Origin: Mycolicibacillus trivialis
GTDB taxonomy: Bacteria > Actinomycetota > Actinomycetes > Mycobacteriales > Mycobacteriaceae
Direction: 5' to 3'
DNA: 64,000 nt
Assembly (NCBI RefSeq): GCF_002102395.1
Contig: NZ_LQPZ01000030.1
Coordinates: 23,917 to 87,916, forward strand
In this document: in pieces, positions 19,993 through 31,308 of the stretch
Numbering within the stretch: the stretch's first letter is position 1
How the letters are laid out: every line of letters starts with the position of its first letter
Translations under genes and position numbers: made by a program
Notes under the pieces: model-generated
Seen by the model: only the letters and a program-made list of their open reading frames with translations
Told to the model about the DNA's origin: nothing
Database searches by the model: none

Positions 19993-21189
19993 TCAGCGCA
20001 GCGCCTGCCCGATGGTGGCCACCATGGCGTCGACGGCGAACTTGGGCTTGACGTTGGCGGCCAGGGCCTCGCGGCAGTCCAGCACCGCCTCGATGCACCG
20101 CAGCAGCCGGTCGGGGGCGGCGTGGGCGGCCAGCGCCGCGACCTTCTCGGCCATGTCGGGATGGTTGGCGCGGCTCTCCCCCGCGCCGGAGGCCACCAGC
20201 AGCGCATCCCGGAAGTAGGTGGCCAGGTCGATCAGGGCGCGGTCCAGGGCATCCCGGGAGGCGCGGGTGTGACGGGACTTCTGCCGGCGCTCCAGGTCTT
20301 TGAGCGCCCCGGCAGCCCCGCGCAGCGCCCCGGCGGTGCCGCGTCCGGTGCCGCCCGCCCCGAGCGCGGTGCGCAGTTCCTCGGTCTCGCTTTCGGCCCG
20401 GTCGGCGGTCAGCGCCACCGCCTCGGCCTCCGCGGCGGCCACCAGATCCTCCGCCGCGGCATAGGCGCGCGCCGGGGTGGCCGCGTCGCGGGCCAGACCG
20501 AGCGCACGCCGGCGGCGGCTGCGGGCCTCGGGATCGGTGGCCAGCCGGCGGGCCCGGCCCACATGCCCACCGCTGATCGAGGCGGCCCAGTTCGCCTCGT
20601 CGGCGGGCAGGCCGTCGGTGTCGACGAGCACCTGGGCGATGGCCGCCGTCGACGGCGTGACCAGCGCGACGTGCCGGCAGCGGGAGCGCAGCGTGATCGT
20701 GATGTCCTCGGGATCGGTCGAGGGCGCACACAGCAGGAACACCGTTGACGGCGGTGGTTCCTCGACCACCTTCAGCAGCACGTTGGCTGCGCCCTCGGTG
20801 AGCCGGTCGGCGTCCTCGACCAGCACCACCTGCCAGCGCCCGGTGCTGGGCCGCCGGGACGCCACCTGCACGATCGAGCGCATCTCGTCGACCCCGATGG
20901 ACAGTCCCTCCGGGACGATGCGGCGCACGTCCGCGTGGGTGCCGGCCAGCGTGGTGGTGCAGGCGCGGCAGCCGCCGCAGCCGGGGGCGTCGGGGTCGGT
21001 GCATTGCAGCGCCGCGGCGAAGCACAGCGCGGCCACCGATCGTCCCGAGCCGGGCGGGCCGGTGATCAGCCAGGCGTGGGTCATCGCCGACCCGGACTGC
21101 GCCACCTCGCCGCGGGCGGCCTTCGCCGCGGCCACCAACTCGGCTTCCACCGCGTCCTGGCCGACCAGCCGCGAAAACACCCCGGACAT
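19993..21189 (-). CDS. holB: DNA polymerase III, delta prime subunit
   Basis: Clamp-loader subunit of 398 aa (Rv3644c family). The N-terminal AAA+ domain has the P-loop-like GPPGSGRS at about 44-51, where Arg replaces the usual Lys, in keeping with a delta prime subunit that does not hydrolyse ATP. A zinc-binding set of cysteines follows (CTDPDAPGCGGCRAC). The sensor/SRC motif appears as LRSRCRHV. The ATG at 21187-21189 is chosen because homology starts at VFSRLVGQDAVEAEL and a TACTGT box is 7 nt upstream. It is divergent from the cyclase gene with 91 bp between starts. Confidence 0.9.
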   Translation of the reverse strand: MSGVFSRLVGQDAVEAELVAAAKAARGEVAQSGSAMTHAWLITGPPGSGRSVAALCFAAALQCTDPDAPGCGGCRACTTTLAGTHADVRRIVPEGLSIGVDEMRSIVQVASRRPSTGRWQVVLVEDADRLTEGAANVLLKVVEEPPPSTVFLLCAPSTDPEDITITLRSRCRHVALVTPSTAAIAQVLVDTDGLPADEANWAASISGGHVGRARRLATDPEARSRRRRALGLARDAATPARAYAAAEDLVAAAEAEAVALTADRAESETEELRTALGAGGTGRGTAGALRGAAGALKDLERRQKSRHTRASRDALDRALIDLATYFRDALLVASGAGESRANHPDMAEKVAALAAHAAPDRLLRCIEAVLDCREALAANVKPKFAVDAMVATIGQALR

Positions 21190-21196
21190 CCTGGCC

Positions 21197-21202
21197 ACAG
21201 TA
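21197..21202 (-). promoter_or_regulatory. -10 box of a probable leaderless holB promoter
   Basis: On the minus strand TACTGT ends 7 nt before the ATG of holB. No ribosome-binding site precedes that ATG at useful spacing. Confidence 0.5.
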
Positions 21203-21268
21203 CTGGCCGGACCCGACACGACACCGCGGCCGGGACGCACGCGTGTTCTACCGCCGCTGCCCTGCCGA

Positions 21269-21274
21269 TACGGT
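21269..21274 (+). promoter_or_regulatory. -10 box of a probable leaderless cyclase promoter
   Basis: TACGGT ends 6 nt before GTG 21281, supporting that start for the membrane cyclase. It lies in the 91-bp region shared with the divergent holB promoter. Confidence 0.5.
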
Positions 21275-21280
21275 GGGTTG

Positions 21281-22885
21281 GTGAACAGCACACCGACGCT
21301 GATCGGGCGGGCCGATGCCTTCCTGCGTTGGCTGGTGCGCACGCCGTGGCCGCTGTTCGCGTTGAGCATGCTGCAGGCCGACATCATCGGCGGTCTGTTC
21401 GTGCTGGGGTTCCTGCGGTTCGGGCTACCCGCCGAGGACCGGGTGCAGCTGCAGGACATGCCGCGGTCCAACCTGGTGCTGCTCGCGGTGGTGCTGGCCA
21501 CGCTGTTCGTCCTCGAGTTGGCGGCGAGCATGCGGATGTTGCTGCCGGTGTTCCGGTGGCAGCGCCGCGACGCCCTGCTCACCGACGTCGACCCGGCCAT
21601 CACCGAGCTGGCCCGGACCCGCGCCCTGCGGATGCCGTTCTACCGCTCGCTGCTCAGTTGGGCCAACTGGGCGGTCGGCGGAGTAGTGTTCATCGTCACC
21701 AGCTGGCCGGTGGCCAGCCGTGCCGCGCCGGTGGTGGCGATCGCCATCGGGTTGGGCGCGGCCGCCACCTCGATCATCGGCTATCTGCAGTCCGAGCGGG
21801 TGCTGCGTCCGGTGGCCGTCGCCGCGTTGCGCGCCGGGGTCCCGGAGAACCTGGGGGCGCCCGGGGTGCTGCTGCGCCAGATCCTGACCTGGACGCTGTC
21901 CACCGGGGTGCCGCTGCTGGCGATCGTGCTGTCGGTGGTGGCCAGCCAGTTCTCGCTGTTGCATGCCCCACCCGAGCAGATGACCGCACCGATCCTGCTG
22001 ATGGCGGTCTCGGCGCTGGTGATCGGGTTCGTCGGGACGGTGCTGGTCGCGATGTCGATCGCCGACCCGCTGCGTCAGCTGCGGTGGGCGCTCGGGGAGG
22101 TGCAGCGCGGTAACTACAACGCGCACATGCAGATCTACGACGCCAGCGAACTGGGCCTGCTGCAGGCCGGATTCAACGACATGGTGCGCGACCTGGCCGA
22201 GCGGCAGCGGCTGCGCGACCTGTTCGGCCGCTACGTCGGCGAGGATGTGGCGCGCCGGGCGCTGGAGCGCGGCACCGAACTGGGCGGGCAGGAGCGCGAG
22301 GTGGCGGTGCTGTTCGTCGACATGGTCGGCTCGACGCACCTGGCGGCCACCCGCCCGCCGGCCGAGGTGGTCGGCCTGCTCAACGAGTTCTTCCGGGTGG
22401 TGGTGCACACCGTCGACCGGCACGGCGGGTTCGTCAACAAGTTCCAGGGCGACGCGGCCCTGGCGGTCTTCGGCGCGCCGATCGAGCATCCCGACGCCGC
22501 CGGGGCGGCGCTGGCGGCCGCCCGCGAACTGCACGACCGGCTGCTGACGGTGCTCGGTGACACCGAGTTCGGCATCGGGGTGTCGGCCGGGGTGGCGCTG
22601 GCCGGGCACATCGGCGCGCAGGCCCGCTTCGAATACACCGTGATCGGCGACCCGGTCAATGAGGCGGCGCGGCTCACCGAACTGGCCAAGCTCGAGGAGG
22701 GCCATGTGCTGGCGGCGGCCACCGCGGTGCGCGACGCACCCGACGCCGAGGCGCTGAGCTGGGATGTCGGCGAGGTGGTGCAGTTGCGCGGGCGGACCAC
22801 CTCGACGCAGCTGGCGCGCCCGATGACGATCGCGACGCGTGCCGAGGCCGCCGACGCGGGAGTCGCGGACGGCGCCGAAACCTGA
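21281..22885 (+). CDS. membrane class III adenylate cyclase with HAMP domain (Rv3645 family)
   Basis: A 534-aa protein that makes cAMP from ATP. The N-terminal half has six membrane helices, followed by a HAMP relay at about 255-310 (SIADPLRQLRWALGEVQRGN) and a cyclase domain at about 335-500. Metal-binding Asp residues are in LFVDMVGST and FQGDAALAVFG. The segment IGDPVNEAARL corresponds to the conserved adenine/ribose-binding region with Asn and Arg. The arrangement matches Rv3645, one of the main cAMP sources in M. tuberculosis, where fatty acids affect its activity. The product would feed Crp, encoded at 46111. Convergent with the next gene (7 bp apart). Confidence 0.9.
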   Translation: MNSTPTLIGRADAFLRWLVRTPWPLFALSMLQADIIGGLFVLGFLRFGLPAEDRVQLQDMPRSNLVLLAVVLATLFVLELAASMRMLLPVFRWQRRDALLTDVDPAITELARTRALRMPFYRSLLSWANWAVGGVVFIVTSWPVASRAAPVVAIAIGLGAAATSIIGYLQSERVLRPVAVAALRAGVPENLGAPGVLLRQILTWTLSTGVPLLAIVLSVVASQFSLLHAPPEQMTAPILLMAVSALVIGFVGTVLVAMSIADPLRQLRWALGEVQRGNYNAHMQIYDASELGLLQAGFNDMVRDLAERQRLRDLFGRYVGEDVARRALERGTELGGQEREVAVLFVDMVGSTHLAATRPPAEVVGLLNEFFRVVVHTVDRHGGFVNKFQGDAALAVFGAPIEHPDAAGAALAAARELHDRLLTVLGDTEFGIGVSAGVALAGHIGAQARFEYTVIGDPVNEAARLTELAKLEEGHVLAAATAVRDAPDAEALSWDVGEVVQLRGRTTSTQLARPMTIATRAEAADAGVADGAET

Positions 22886-22892
22886 ACCGGCG

Positions 22893-23222
22893 CTAGGCCT
22901 GCGGCTCGTCGGTGAGGAACGCGGCGAACCCGTCGATGTCGAGGGTCACCGGGGCCGAGTCGTGGGCGCTCGGCTGCAAGAAGGTGTGGGACAGGTCGAG
23001 CTCGTTCAGTTCGCTCAGGCTGGGCGCCGGGCCGGTCTCACCGGTGACGATCTGCCACCACTGCAGGTACTGCTGATCGATCTTCGGGCTGGAATCGGAG
23101 GACAGTTCGATCGCCGGGGCCTGCACGTTGGGCAGTGGGCGGGTCACCGGGGCGGCCAGAACCAGGCCGGCTCCCGCGACCGCCACGGCCGCCGAGACAC
23201 CGAAGTACACACCACGTCGCAT
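22893..23222 (-). CDS. small secreted protein of unknown function
   Basis: A 109-aa protein. The ATG at 23220-23222 has AAGGAGG upstream at good spacing. It begins with a basic n-region and a signal-like hydrophobic stretch (MRRGVYFGVSAAVAVAGAGLVLAAPV), probably cleaved near LAAPV. The mature part is acidic and has the segment QQYLQWWQIVTGE and a C-terminal DIDGFAAFLTDEPQA. I recognise no domain. It is co-oriented with topA, 150 bp downstream of it, so it probably sits alone or with topA. Confidence 0.75.
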   Translation of the reverse strand: MRRGVYFGVSAAVAVAGAGLVLAAPVTRPLPNVQAPAIELSSDSSPKIDQQYLQWWQIVTGETGPAPSLSELNELDLSHTFLQPSAHDSAPVTLDIDGFAAFLTDEPQA

Positions 23223-23373
23223 GGCGCCTCCTTCGGCCAGCGTCGGGAACGGTTCCACAACGTTCCGCTCAGCATACCTGAGAGCCAACTGAATAACAAC
23301 ACTTATAGTGGCTCACCACCGCGTCACGCTGCGATAACGCTCGAGACGGTACTGAGATCGGCCTGAGCCGCGG

Positions 23374-26211
<2,838 letters not shown>

Positions 26212-26349
26212 CGCCCCTACACTCCACTTCCGTCCAGGTCAGTGCAGGTCGAACACCGCCTGCAAACCAGTGACAATTTCGCACCCCCGAGTATGCCGAC
26301 GCAAACCGGCCCCGCCGCGCCGATCCGTGCACCGATCGACGCCGGCGGG

Positions 26350-26928
26350 CTAAACCCTGGGCCACTGCGACAACGCCTCCTCGCCGTCAGGGTGTTCCCC
26401 CACGTTCTCTACCAGCCGCGATAGCCGTCTGCGGCCGCTGATCCGCAGTGCCGGCCGCCACCCGCGGGTGCCGATCAGGGTGGGTGCGATGCCCACCCGC
26501 ATCAGCGCCGAAGCCAGCGGCGCGTGGGTGTCCGGTGCGTGCGGATCCAGCCCCAGCAGGTAGCGGTCGCCGTCCGGGCTGCCTGCGGCCAGCGTCCAGA
26601 CCCGCAGTTCGCGGGCGGTGGGCTGCCAGTCCGCAGGCACGGTCTTGACCGCGCCGCGGGTCCAGGCCGCCGCGGTGGCGCGCAATCGGGGGTCCACGGC
26701 GGTCCGCAGCAGCGGGGTGTCCTCCTCGGTGCGGCCGATCTCGGCCTGCAGGCCGGCCGCTGCCGCCATCTCCGCCAGCGCGGCGGCGCGCCACGGCCGG
26801 TCGACCACCACCGAGATGCGGGCGCCGTCGCCGACGACGACGATCTGGCCGTTGGCCGCCAGCAGCCCGGCGAAGTCGGTCACCGCGGGCGGCACCGACT
26901 CCGCCGAGAAGAACGACAGCTGGCTCAC
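26350..26928 (-). CDS. conserved protein of unknown function (Rv3647c family)
   Basis: A 192-aa protein beginning VSQLSFFSAESVPPAV from GTG 26928; the open frame upstream is not conserved. It is the same length as Rv3647c. Recognisable family segments are GAVKTVPADW, LAAGSPDGDRYLLGLDPHAPDTH and SALMRVGIAPTLIGTRG followed by RPALRISGRRRL. No catalytic motif or membrane helix is apparent. It lies between topA and cspA on the same strand in both species, a stable neighbourhood that hints at a nucleic-acid role, without direct evidence. Confidence 0.85.
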   Translation of the reverse strand: MSQLSFFSAESVPPAVTDFAGLLAANGQIVVVGDGARISVVVDRPWRAAALAEMAAAAGLQAEIGRTEEDTPLLRTAVDPRLRATAAAWTRGAVKTVPADWQPTARELRVWTLAAGSPDGDRYLLGLDPHAPDTHAPLASALMRVGIAPTLIGTRGWRPALRISGRRRLSRLVENVGEHPDGEEALSQWPRV

Positions 26929-26970
26929 GTCACCGACAGTAGGGCACTGTCGCGGCGGCGGTCCGTCGCA

Positions 26971-27001
26971 AAACGAAACCCCCCGGGCCGGGCCCGGGGG
27001 G
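26971..27001 (-). terminator. intrinsic terminator of cspA
   Basis: On the minus strand, CCCCCCGGG and CCCGGGGGG (27001-26993 and 26987-26979) form a 9-bp GC stem with a 5-nt loop, followed directly by TTTCGTTTTGC. This is the layout of a factor-independent terminator, 19 nt after the cspA stop. Confidence 0.8.
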
Positions 27002-27019
27002 TCGTCGTCAGCCGGTTGC

Positions 27020-27223
27020 TCAGATGGAGCGCACGCCGGTGGCCTGCGGCCCTTTGGGGCTCTGACCGACCTCGAACTCGACCCGCTGGTTCTCCTCGAG
27101 GGTACGGAAGCCTGATCCCTGGATCTCCGTGTAGTGGACGAACACATCAGCGGAGCCATCCTCGGGGGCGATGAAGCCGAACCCCTTCTCCGCGTTGAAC
27201 CACTTCACAGTTCCCTGTGGCAT
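27020..27223 (-). CDS. cspA: cold-shock protein
   Basis: A 67-aa single cold-shock domain that binds single-stranded nucleic acids as an RNA chaperone. RNP1 is [11 protein letters not shown] and RNP2 is VFVHYTEI; the start [14 protein letters not shown] is canonical. The ATG has an AAGGAAAG purine stretch upstream. The leader (27224 onward) is long, as usual for csp mRNAs. A strong terminator follows at 26971-27001. Confidence 0.96.
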   Translation of the reverse strand: MPQGTVKWFNAEKGFGFIAPEDGSADVFVHYTEIQGSGFRTLEENQRVEFEVGQSPKGPQATGVRSI

Positions 27224-27526
27224 TTCTCGATCTTTCCTTCTCTACTTATTTCCCCGGTGCGGTGCACCGTTGCTCAGCGCACCGTTTTTCGGGGCGCTGG
27301 GTCCGCCACGACCACGTTGCCTGGGGGTGTCGCCGGAACCTTCACCCGGCCTCCGACCTCGCAGGAACGCAGCCGCAGCGAAAGTCCTGCGAAGTTTTGA
27401 CACGAACACAGAAGCTACGACCGTCCATAAGTCAACCACGTTCCGGCCCGCAGCGACAGAGTTGGTCGGATCAGTTGGCGACAATGGGACTGCCCACCCT
27501 CCCTGCGGACTCCGGAAAGGCCTGCG
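27224..27526. other. 303-bp divergent region between cspA and the helicase
   Basis: Holds the cspA leader and both promoters. A/T-rich pieces lie near 27235-27250, and inverted GGTGC/GCACC segments occur at about 27257-27285 and could fold in the cspA leader. I see no gene here. Confidence 0.5.
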
Positions 27527-29872
27527 ATGGCGAACTTCGGCAGCGCACTGCTGGCCGCCGCGGTCGCCGGCACCGCACCCGACGAGGACCCGGTGCGCCA
27601 CGTCGCCGAACTGCCGGCCCAGCGCGGTGAGCCGGTCGACTGGCCGGATTGGGCGCATCCGGCGGTGGTACGCACCTTCACCGAGCGCGGCATCCGGGCC
27701 CCGTGGTCGCATCAGCGGCGCGCCGCGGACCTGGCCCACGACGGCCGGCACGTCGTCGTGAGCACCGGCACCGCGTCGGGCAAGTCGCTGGCCTATCAGC
27801 TGCCGATCCTCGACCTGCTGGCCGCCGAGCCGCAGGCCCGGGCGCTGTATCTGTCCCCGACCAAAGCGCTCGGTCACGACCAGTTGCAGACCGCGCGGGC
27901 GCTGACCGCGACCGACTCACCGGTGCGGGGGGTGCCCGGGTTCGCCGAGATCGCCCCGCTGGCCTACGACGGTGACAGTCCCACCGAGGTGCGCCGCTTC
28001 GCCCGCGAGCACAGCCGGTGGCTGTTCACCAACCCCGACATGCTGCATGTATCGCTGCTGCTCAACCACGCCCGCTGGGCGGTGTTCCTGCGCCGGCTGC
28101 GATTCATCGTCGTCGACGAATGTCACTACTACCGCGGAATTTTCGGCTCGAACGTGGCGATGGTGCTGCGGCGGCTGTTGCGGCTCTGCGCTCGCTACGC
28201 CGGACCGAACCGGCCGGCCCCGACGGTCGTGCTGGCCAGCGCCACCACCGACCGACCCGGGGTGACCGCCACCGACCTGATCGGCGCTCCGGTGGTCGAG
28301 GTCACCGAGGACGGCTCCCCGCACGGCGCGCGCACCGTCGCCCTGTGGGAGCCGGCGCTGGGACAGACGCCGGCCGGGGAGAACGGCGCCCCGGTGCGCC
28401 GCTCGGCGGGCGCGGAGGCCGCCCGGGTGATGGCCGACCTGGTCGCCGAGGGCGCCTCGGTGTTGACGTTCGTACGGTCGCGTCGCGGCGCCGAGCTGAC
28501 CGCACTCGGCGCCCGGGCCCGGCTTTCCGACGTCGCGCCGGAGTTGGCGTCGCGGGTGGCCTCCTATCGGGCGGGCTATCTGGCTGAGGACCGCCGCGCC
28601 CTCGAGCGGGCGCTGGCCGACGGCGAACTGCGCGGATTGGCGGCGACCAACGCGCTGGAACTCGGGGTCGACATCGCCGGGTTGGACGCGGTGGTGCTGG
28701 CCGGCTTTCCCGGCACCATCGCCTCGTTCTGGCAGCAGGCCGGCCGCTCCGGCCGGCGCGGGCAGGGCGCGCTGATCGTGCTGGTGGCCCGCGACGACCC
28801 GCTGGACACCTACCTGGTGCACCACCCCGCGGCGCTGCTGGACAAGCCGATCGAGCGGGTCGTCATCGACCACACCAACCCCTATGTGCTCGGACCGCAG
28901 TTGCTCTGCGCGGCCACCGAGCACCCGCTGACACCGGCCGAGGTGACCGCCCTCGGCGCCCAACCGGTGGTCGACGACCTGGTCGCCGAGGGGGCGCTGC
29001 GGCACCGCGGCGGGCGCTACTACCCGGCGCCGGGTATCGACCCGCATCCGCAGGTGAGCATCCGCGGCGGCAGCGGCCGCCAGACGGTGATCGTCGAGGC
29101 CGACACCGGGCGACTGCTGGGCAATGTGGGCGCCGGCCAGGCCGCCTTGGCGGTGCACCCGGGCGCGGTGTACCTGCACCAGGGCGAGAGCTATCTGGTC
29201 GACACGTTGGACCGCGGCGACGAGCAGACGATCGCCTTCGTTCACGCCGCGGATCCGGGCTATTCGACGCACCCGCGGACCCTCACCGACATCACGCTGA
29301 CCGGGGCCGGTGAGCGCGCCCACTACGGGCCGGTGACCCTGGGCTTGGTCCCGGTGCGGGTGACCAACCAGGTGACCGGATACCTGCGGCGCCGGCTGAC
29401 CGGCGAGGTGATCGACTTCGTCGAGTTGGACATGCCGGCCCAGACGCTGGACACCGTGGCGGTGATGTACACCGTGACCGAGGCAGCGTTGGCCGCCGCC
29501 GGGGTCGACGACCTCGCGGTCCCCGGCGCGCTGCACGCCGCCGAACATGCGGCCATCGGGCTGCTGCCGCTGGTGGCCAGTTGTGACCGCGGTGACATCG
29601 GCGGCCTGTCCACCGCGCTGGACTCCGAGACGGGCCTGCCCACCGTGTTCGTCTACGACGGCCATCCCGGCGGTGCGGGCTTCGCCGAACGCGGCTTTCG
29701 GCAGGCCGCGACCTGGCTCGGGGCGACCGCGGCGGCGATCGGCGCCTGCGAGTGCCCGCACGGTTGCCCGTCGTGTGTGCAGTCCCCCAAATGCGGGAAC
29801 GGTAACGATCCGCTGGACAAGGCCGGCGCGATACGGGTGTTGCGGCTGGTGCTCGACGCGCTTGCCGGCTGA
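27527..29872 (+). CDS. superfamily 2 DEAD/DEAH-type helicase with C-terminal cysteine cluster (MrfA-like, Rv3649 family)
   Basis: A 781-aa helicase. Motif I GTASGKS is at about 81-87, motif II DECH at about 197-200 and motif III SAT in ASATTDRP. The second RecA domain ends with motifs V-VI ATNALELGVDIAGLD and QQAGRSGRRG. The C-terminal MZB/DUF1998 region has four cysteines at about 742-755 (CECPHGCPSC and PKC), which bind zinc in relatives. In Bacillus the relative MrfA works in a mitomycin-repair route, so a role in adduct repair is a reasonable inference. ATG 27527 follows GGAAAGG. It is alone on its strand, divergent from cspA. Confidence 0.9.
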   Translation: MANFGSALLAAAVAGTAPDEDPVRHVAELPAQRGEPVDWPDWAHPAVVRTFTERGIRAPWSHQRRAADLAHDGRHVVVSTGTASGKSLAYQLPILDLLAAEPQARALYLSPTKALGHDQLQTARALTATDSPVRGVPGFAEIAPLAYDGDSPTEVRRFAREHSRWLFTNPDMLHVSLLLNHARWAVFLRRLRFIVVDECHYYRGIFGSNVAMVLRRLLRLCARYAGPNRPAPTVVLASATTDRPGVTATDLIGAPVVEVTEDGSPHGARTVALWEPALGQTPAGENGAPVRRSAGAEAARVMADLVAEGASVLTFVRSRRGAELTALGARARLSDVAPELASRVASYRAGYLAEDRRALERALADGELRGLAATNALELGVDIAGLDAVVLAGFPGTIASFWQQAGRSGRRGQGALIVLVARDDPLDTYLVHHPAALLDKPIERVVIDHTNPYVLGPQLLCAATEHPLTPAEVTALGAQPVVDDLVAEGALRHRGGRYYPAPGIDPHPQVSIRGGSGRQTVIVEADTGRLLGNVGAGQAALAVHPGAVYLHQGESYLVDTLDRGDEQTIAFVHAADPGYSTHPRTLTDITLTGAGERAHYGPVTLGLVPVRVTNQVTGYLRRRLTGEVIDFVELDMPAQTLDTVAVMYTVTEAALAAAGVDDLAVPGALHAAEHAAIGLLPLVASCDRGDIGGLSTALDSETGLPTVFVYDGHPGGAGFAERGFRQAATWLGATAAAIGACECPHGCPSCVQSPKCGNGNDPLDKAGAIRVLRLVLDALAG

Positions 29873-29927
29873 GCTGCCGGCCCGGGCGACCGGCCGCCGC
29901 AGACCGACGACAGCCGGGCCGAGCCGG

Positions 29928-29933
29928 TAAAAT
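29928..29933 (+). promoter_or_regulatory. -10 box of a probable leaderless promoter
   Basis: TAAAAT, a near-consensus -10 box in otherwise GC-rich DNA, ends 7 nt before ATG 29941. Confidence 0.6.
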
Positions 29934-29940
29934 TTGCGCC

Positions 29941-30957
29941 ATGCCCCAGTCCTGGCTGCTCGTGGAGACACTGGGCGCCGAACCATTGGTGGTCGCCGAG
30001 GGATCCCAGCCACAGAACCTGGTGCCGTTGGACGCCTTCCTGCGGCGCAACCCGCGACGGGCGGCGATCACGACCGCGATCGCCGAATCGGTCCGGACCG
30101 GTGAGCCGCTGGCGAGCATCACCCCGAAGCGGGCCCGGGTGATCCGCACCGAACCGGTCCGGATGTCCGACGGACGAATTCACGGGGTGCAGGTCTGGAG
30201 CGGACCGATCGACACCGACCCACCCGAGCGGATGATGCCCGGGGCGGTGATGTGGGATCTGACATCGAATTCCGTGACCGACACACCTGAGTCGTTCGCC
30301 AACCTCGGCCAGGGCGACGGCCACGAAGCGGGCTATAGCCGTGCGTTCGGCGACGAACAGCCGACCCGCGAGTTGCGTCCCGCGGAAGCCCAGGTCGTGG
30401 CGCTGGCGATCAAGGCGGAGCCCGGTCAACTTCTTTGCAGCAGTTGGGATCTCACCGATGCCGATGGCGAGCCGATTCGGGTCGGTTTCGTCGCGCGCAC
30501 GGCCCTGGAGTCCGGCCCGGACGGTCGTGACCATGTGATCTCCCGCGGGATGAACTGGCGCGTGGAGAACACCGAGGCGTCGCTGCCACCAAAGCGATTG
30601 GCCGAGCAGGTTCTCGACGCCCTGGCGCAGCCGGGCGTATATCGCGCCCTGATCGACCTCGATACCTGGGCGCTGCTGCGCTGGCTGGACGAGCCGTGCC
30701 CCTTCTACAACTGGCGCTCACCCGAGATCGGTGCCGGACGGGTGCACCCGGACGACACGGCGCTCTTCGACGGGATGCGCGCGGAGTTCGCCACCGGTCC
30801 GAGCGCCCGGGTGCTGCGCATGCAGGACGTAGACGACGGTTGGGTTCCGGTGCACATCACCGTCAATCGGGTAGAGATGGATGACGAGGTCTTCGCCGGA
30901 CTGGTCGCGATGCGACTGCCCACCGAGGAGGAACTCGCCGAGGCGGGGCTGCGCTAG
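29941..30957 (+). CDS. triple sensor-domain protein (Rv3651 family)
   Basis: A 338-aa soluble protein. The first part (MPQSWLLVETLG, then LVPLDAFLRRNPRR) and the later parts resemble mycobacterial GAF/PAS proteins. The M. tuberculosis homologue Rv3651 is known structurally as a protein of three sensor domains without an output domain. No kinase, DNA-binding or cyclase motif is visible here either, so it probably acts by binding a partner or ligand. A PAS-like region runs over about 225-320 (LRWLDEPCPFYNWRS, then GRVHPDDTALFDGM). It is convergent with the Tad operon; the two stop codons share the bases CTAG at 30954-30957. Confidence 0.8.
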   Translation: MPQSWLLVETLGAEPLVVAEGSQPQNLVPLDAFLRRNPRRAAITTAIAESVRTGEPLASITPKRARVIRTEPVRMSDGRIHGVQVWSGPIDTDPPERMMPGAVMWDLTSNSVTDTPESFANLGQGDGHEAGYSRAFGDEQPTRELRPAEAQVVALAIKAEPGQLLCSSWDLTDADGEPIRVGFVARTALESGPDGRDHVISRGMNWRVENTEASLPPKRLAEQVLDALAQPGVYRALIDLDTWALLRWLDEPCPFYNWRSPEIGAGRVHPDDTALFDGMRAEFATGPSARVLRMQDVDDGWVPVHITVNRVEMDDEVFAGLVAMRLPTEEELAEAGLR

Positions 30958-31277
30958 CCTCCGGCTGTCGCAGGCTGCCGCTGGACCGGCCCGGCTCGCG
31001 CCGTGGCCTCGGTGTCGAGGCTCCCGACACCGAAGACAACCGGGATACGCGCCGTGACAACGACATCGAGGTTCTCGACCACGCACCCGGTAGGCGTCGC
31101 ACGCATCCGGTCGATCAGCACTGCGGCGGTCCGGCATGCCGCCGCCGGGCCAGCCGGTAGTGCGGCGGCACCGGCAAGCGCAGCCAGGTCGGCGGCGGCC
31201 TGGGCACGATGGCGCGCGGCGATCACCGAGCCGAGACAGCCCACGCCGCCGGTCACGGTCAGCAGCACCGCCACCAT
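30954..31277 (-). CDS. TadG/TadF-like pilus-associated protein (Rv3654c family)
   Basis: Last gene of the Tad cluster. From the first plausible start, ATG 31277, it has 107 aa with a hydrophobic N-terminus (MVAVLLTVTGGVGCLG) and the Ala-rich segment HRAQAAADLAALAGAA typical of TadG-like proteins. The conserved pseudopilin motif ERGSATV is encoded just upstream of this ATG in the same frame, but no ATG, GTG or TTG precedes it before the gene overlaps deep into tadE. The true start is therefore uncertain: a non-canonical codon or a frameshift from tadE are alternatives. In M. tuberculosis, Rv3654c and Rv3655c were reported as secreted and anti-apoptotic. Confidence 0.65.
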   Translation of the reverse strand: MVAVLLTVTGGVGCLGSVIAARHRAQAAADLAALAGAAALPAGPAAACRTAAVLIDRMRATPTGCVVENLDVVVTARIPVVFGVGSLDTEATARAGPVQRQPATAGG

Positions 31278-31308
31278 CGCCGCAGCGGCGACGGTAGCCG
31301 AGCCGCGT

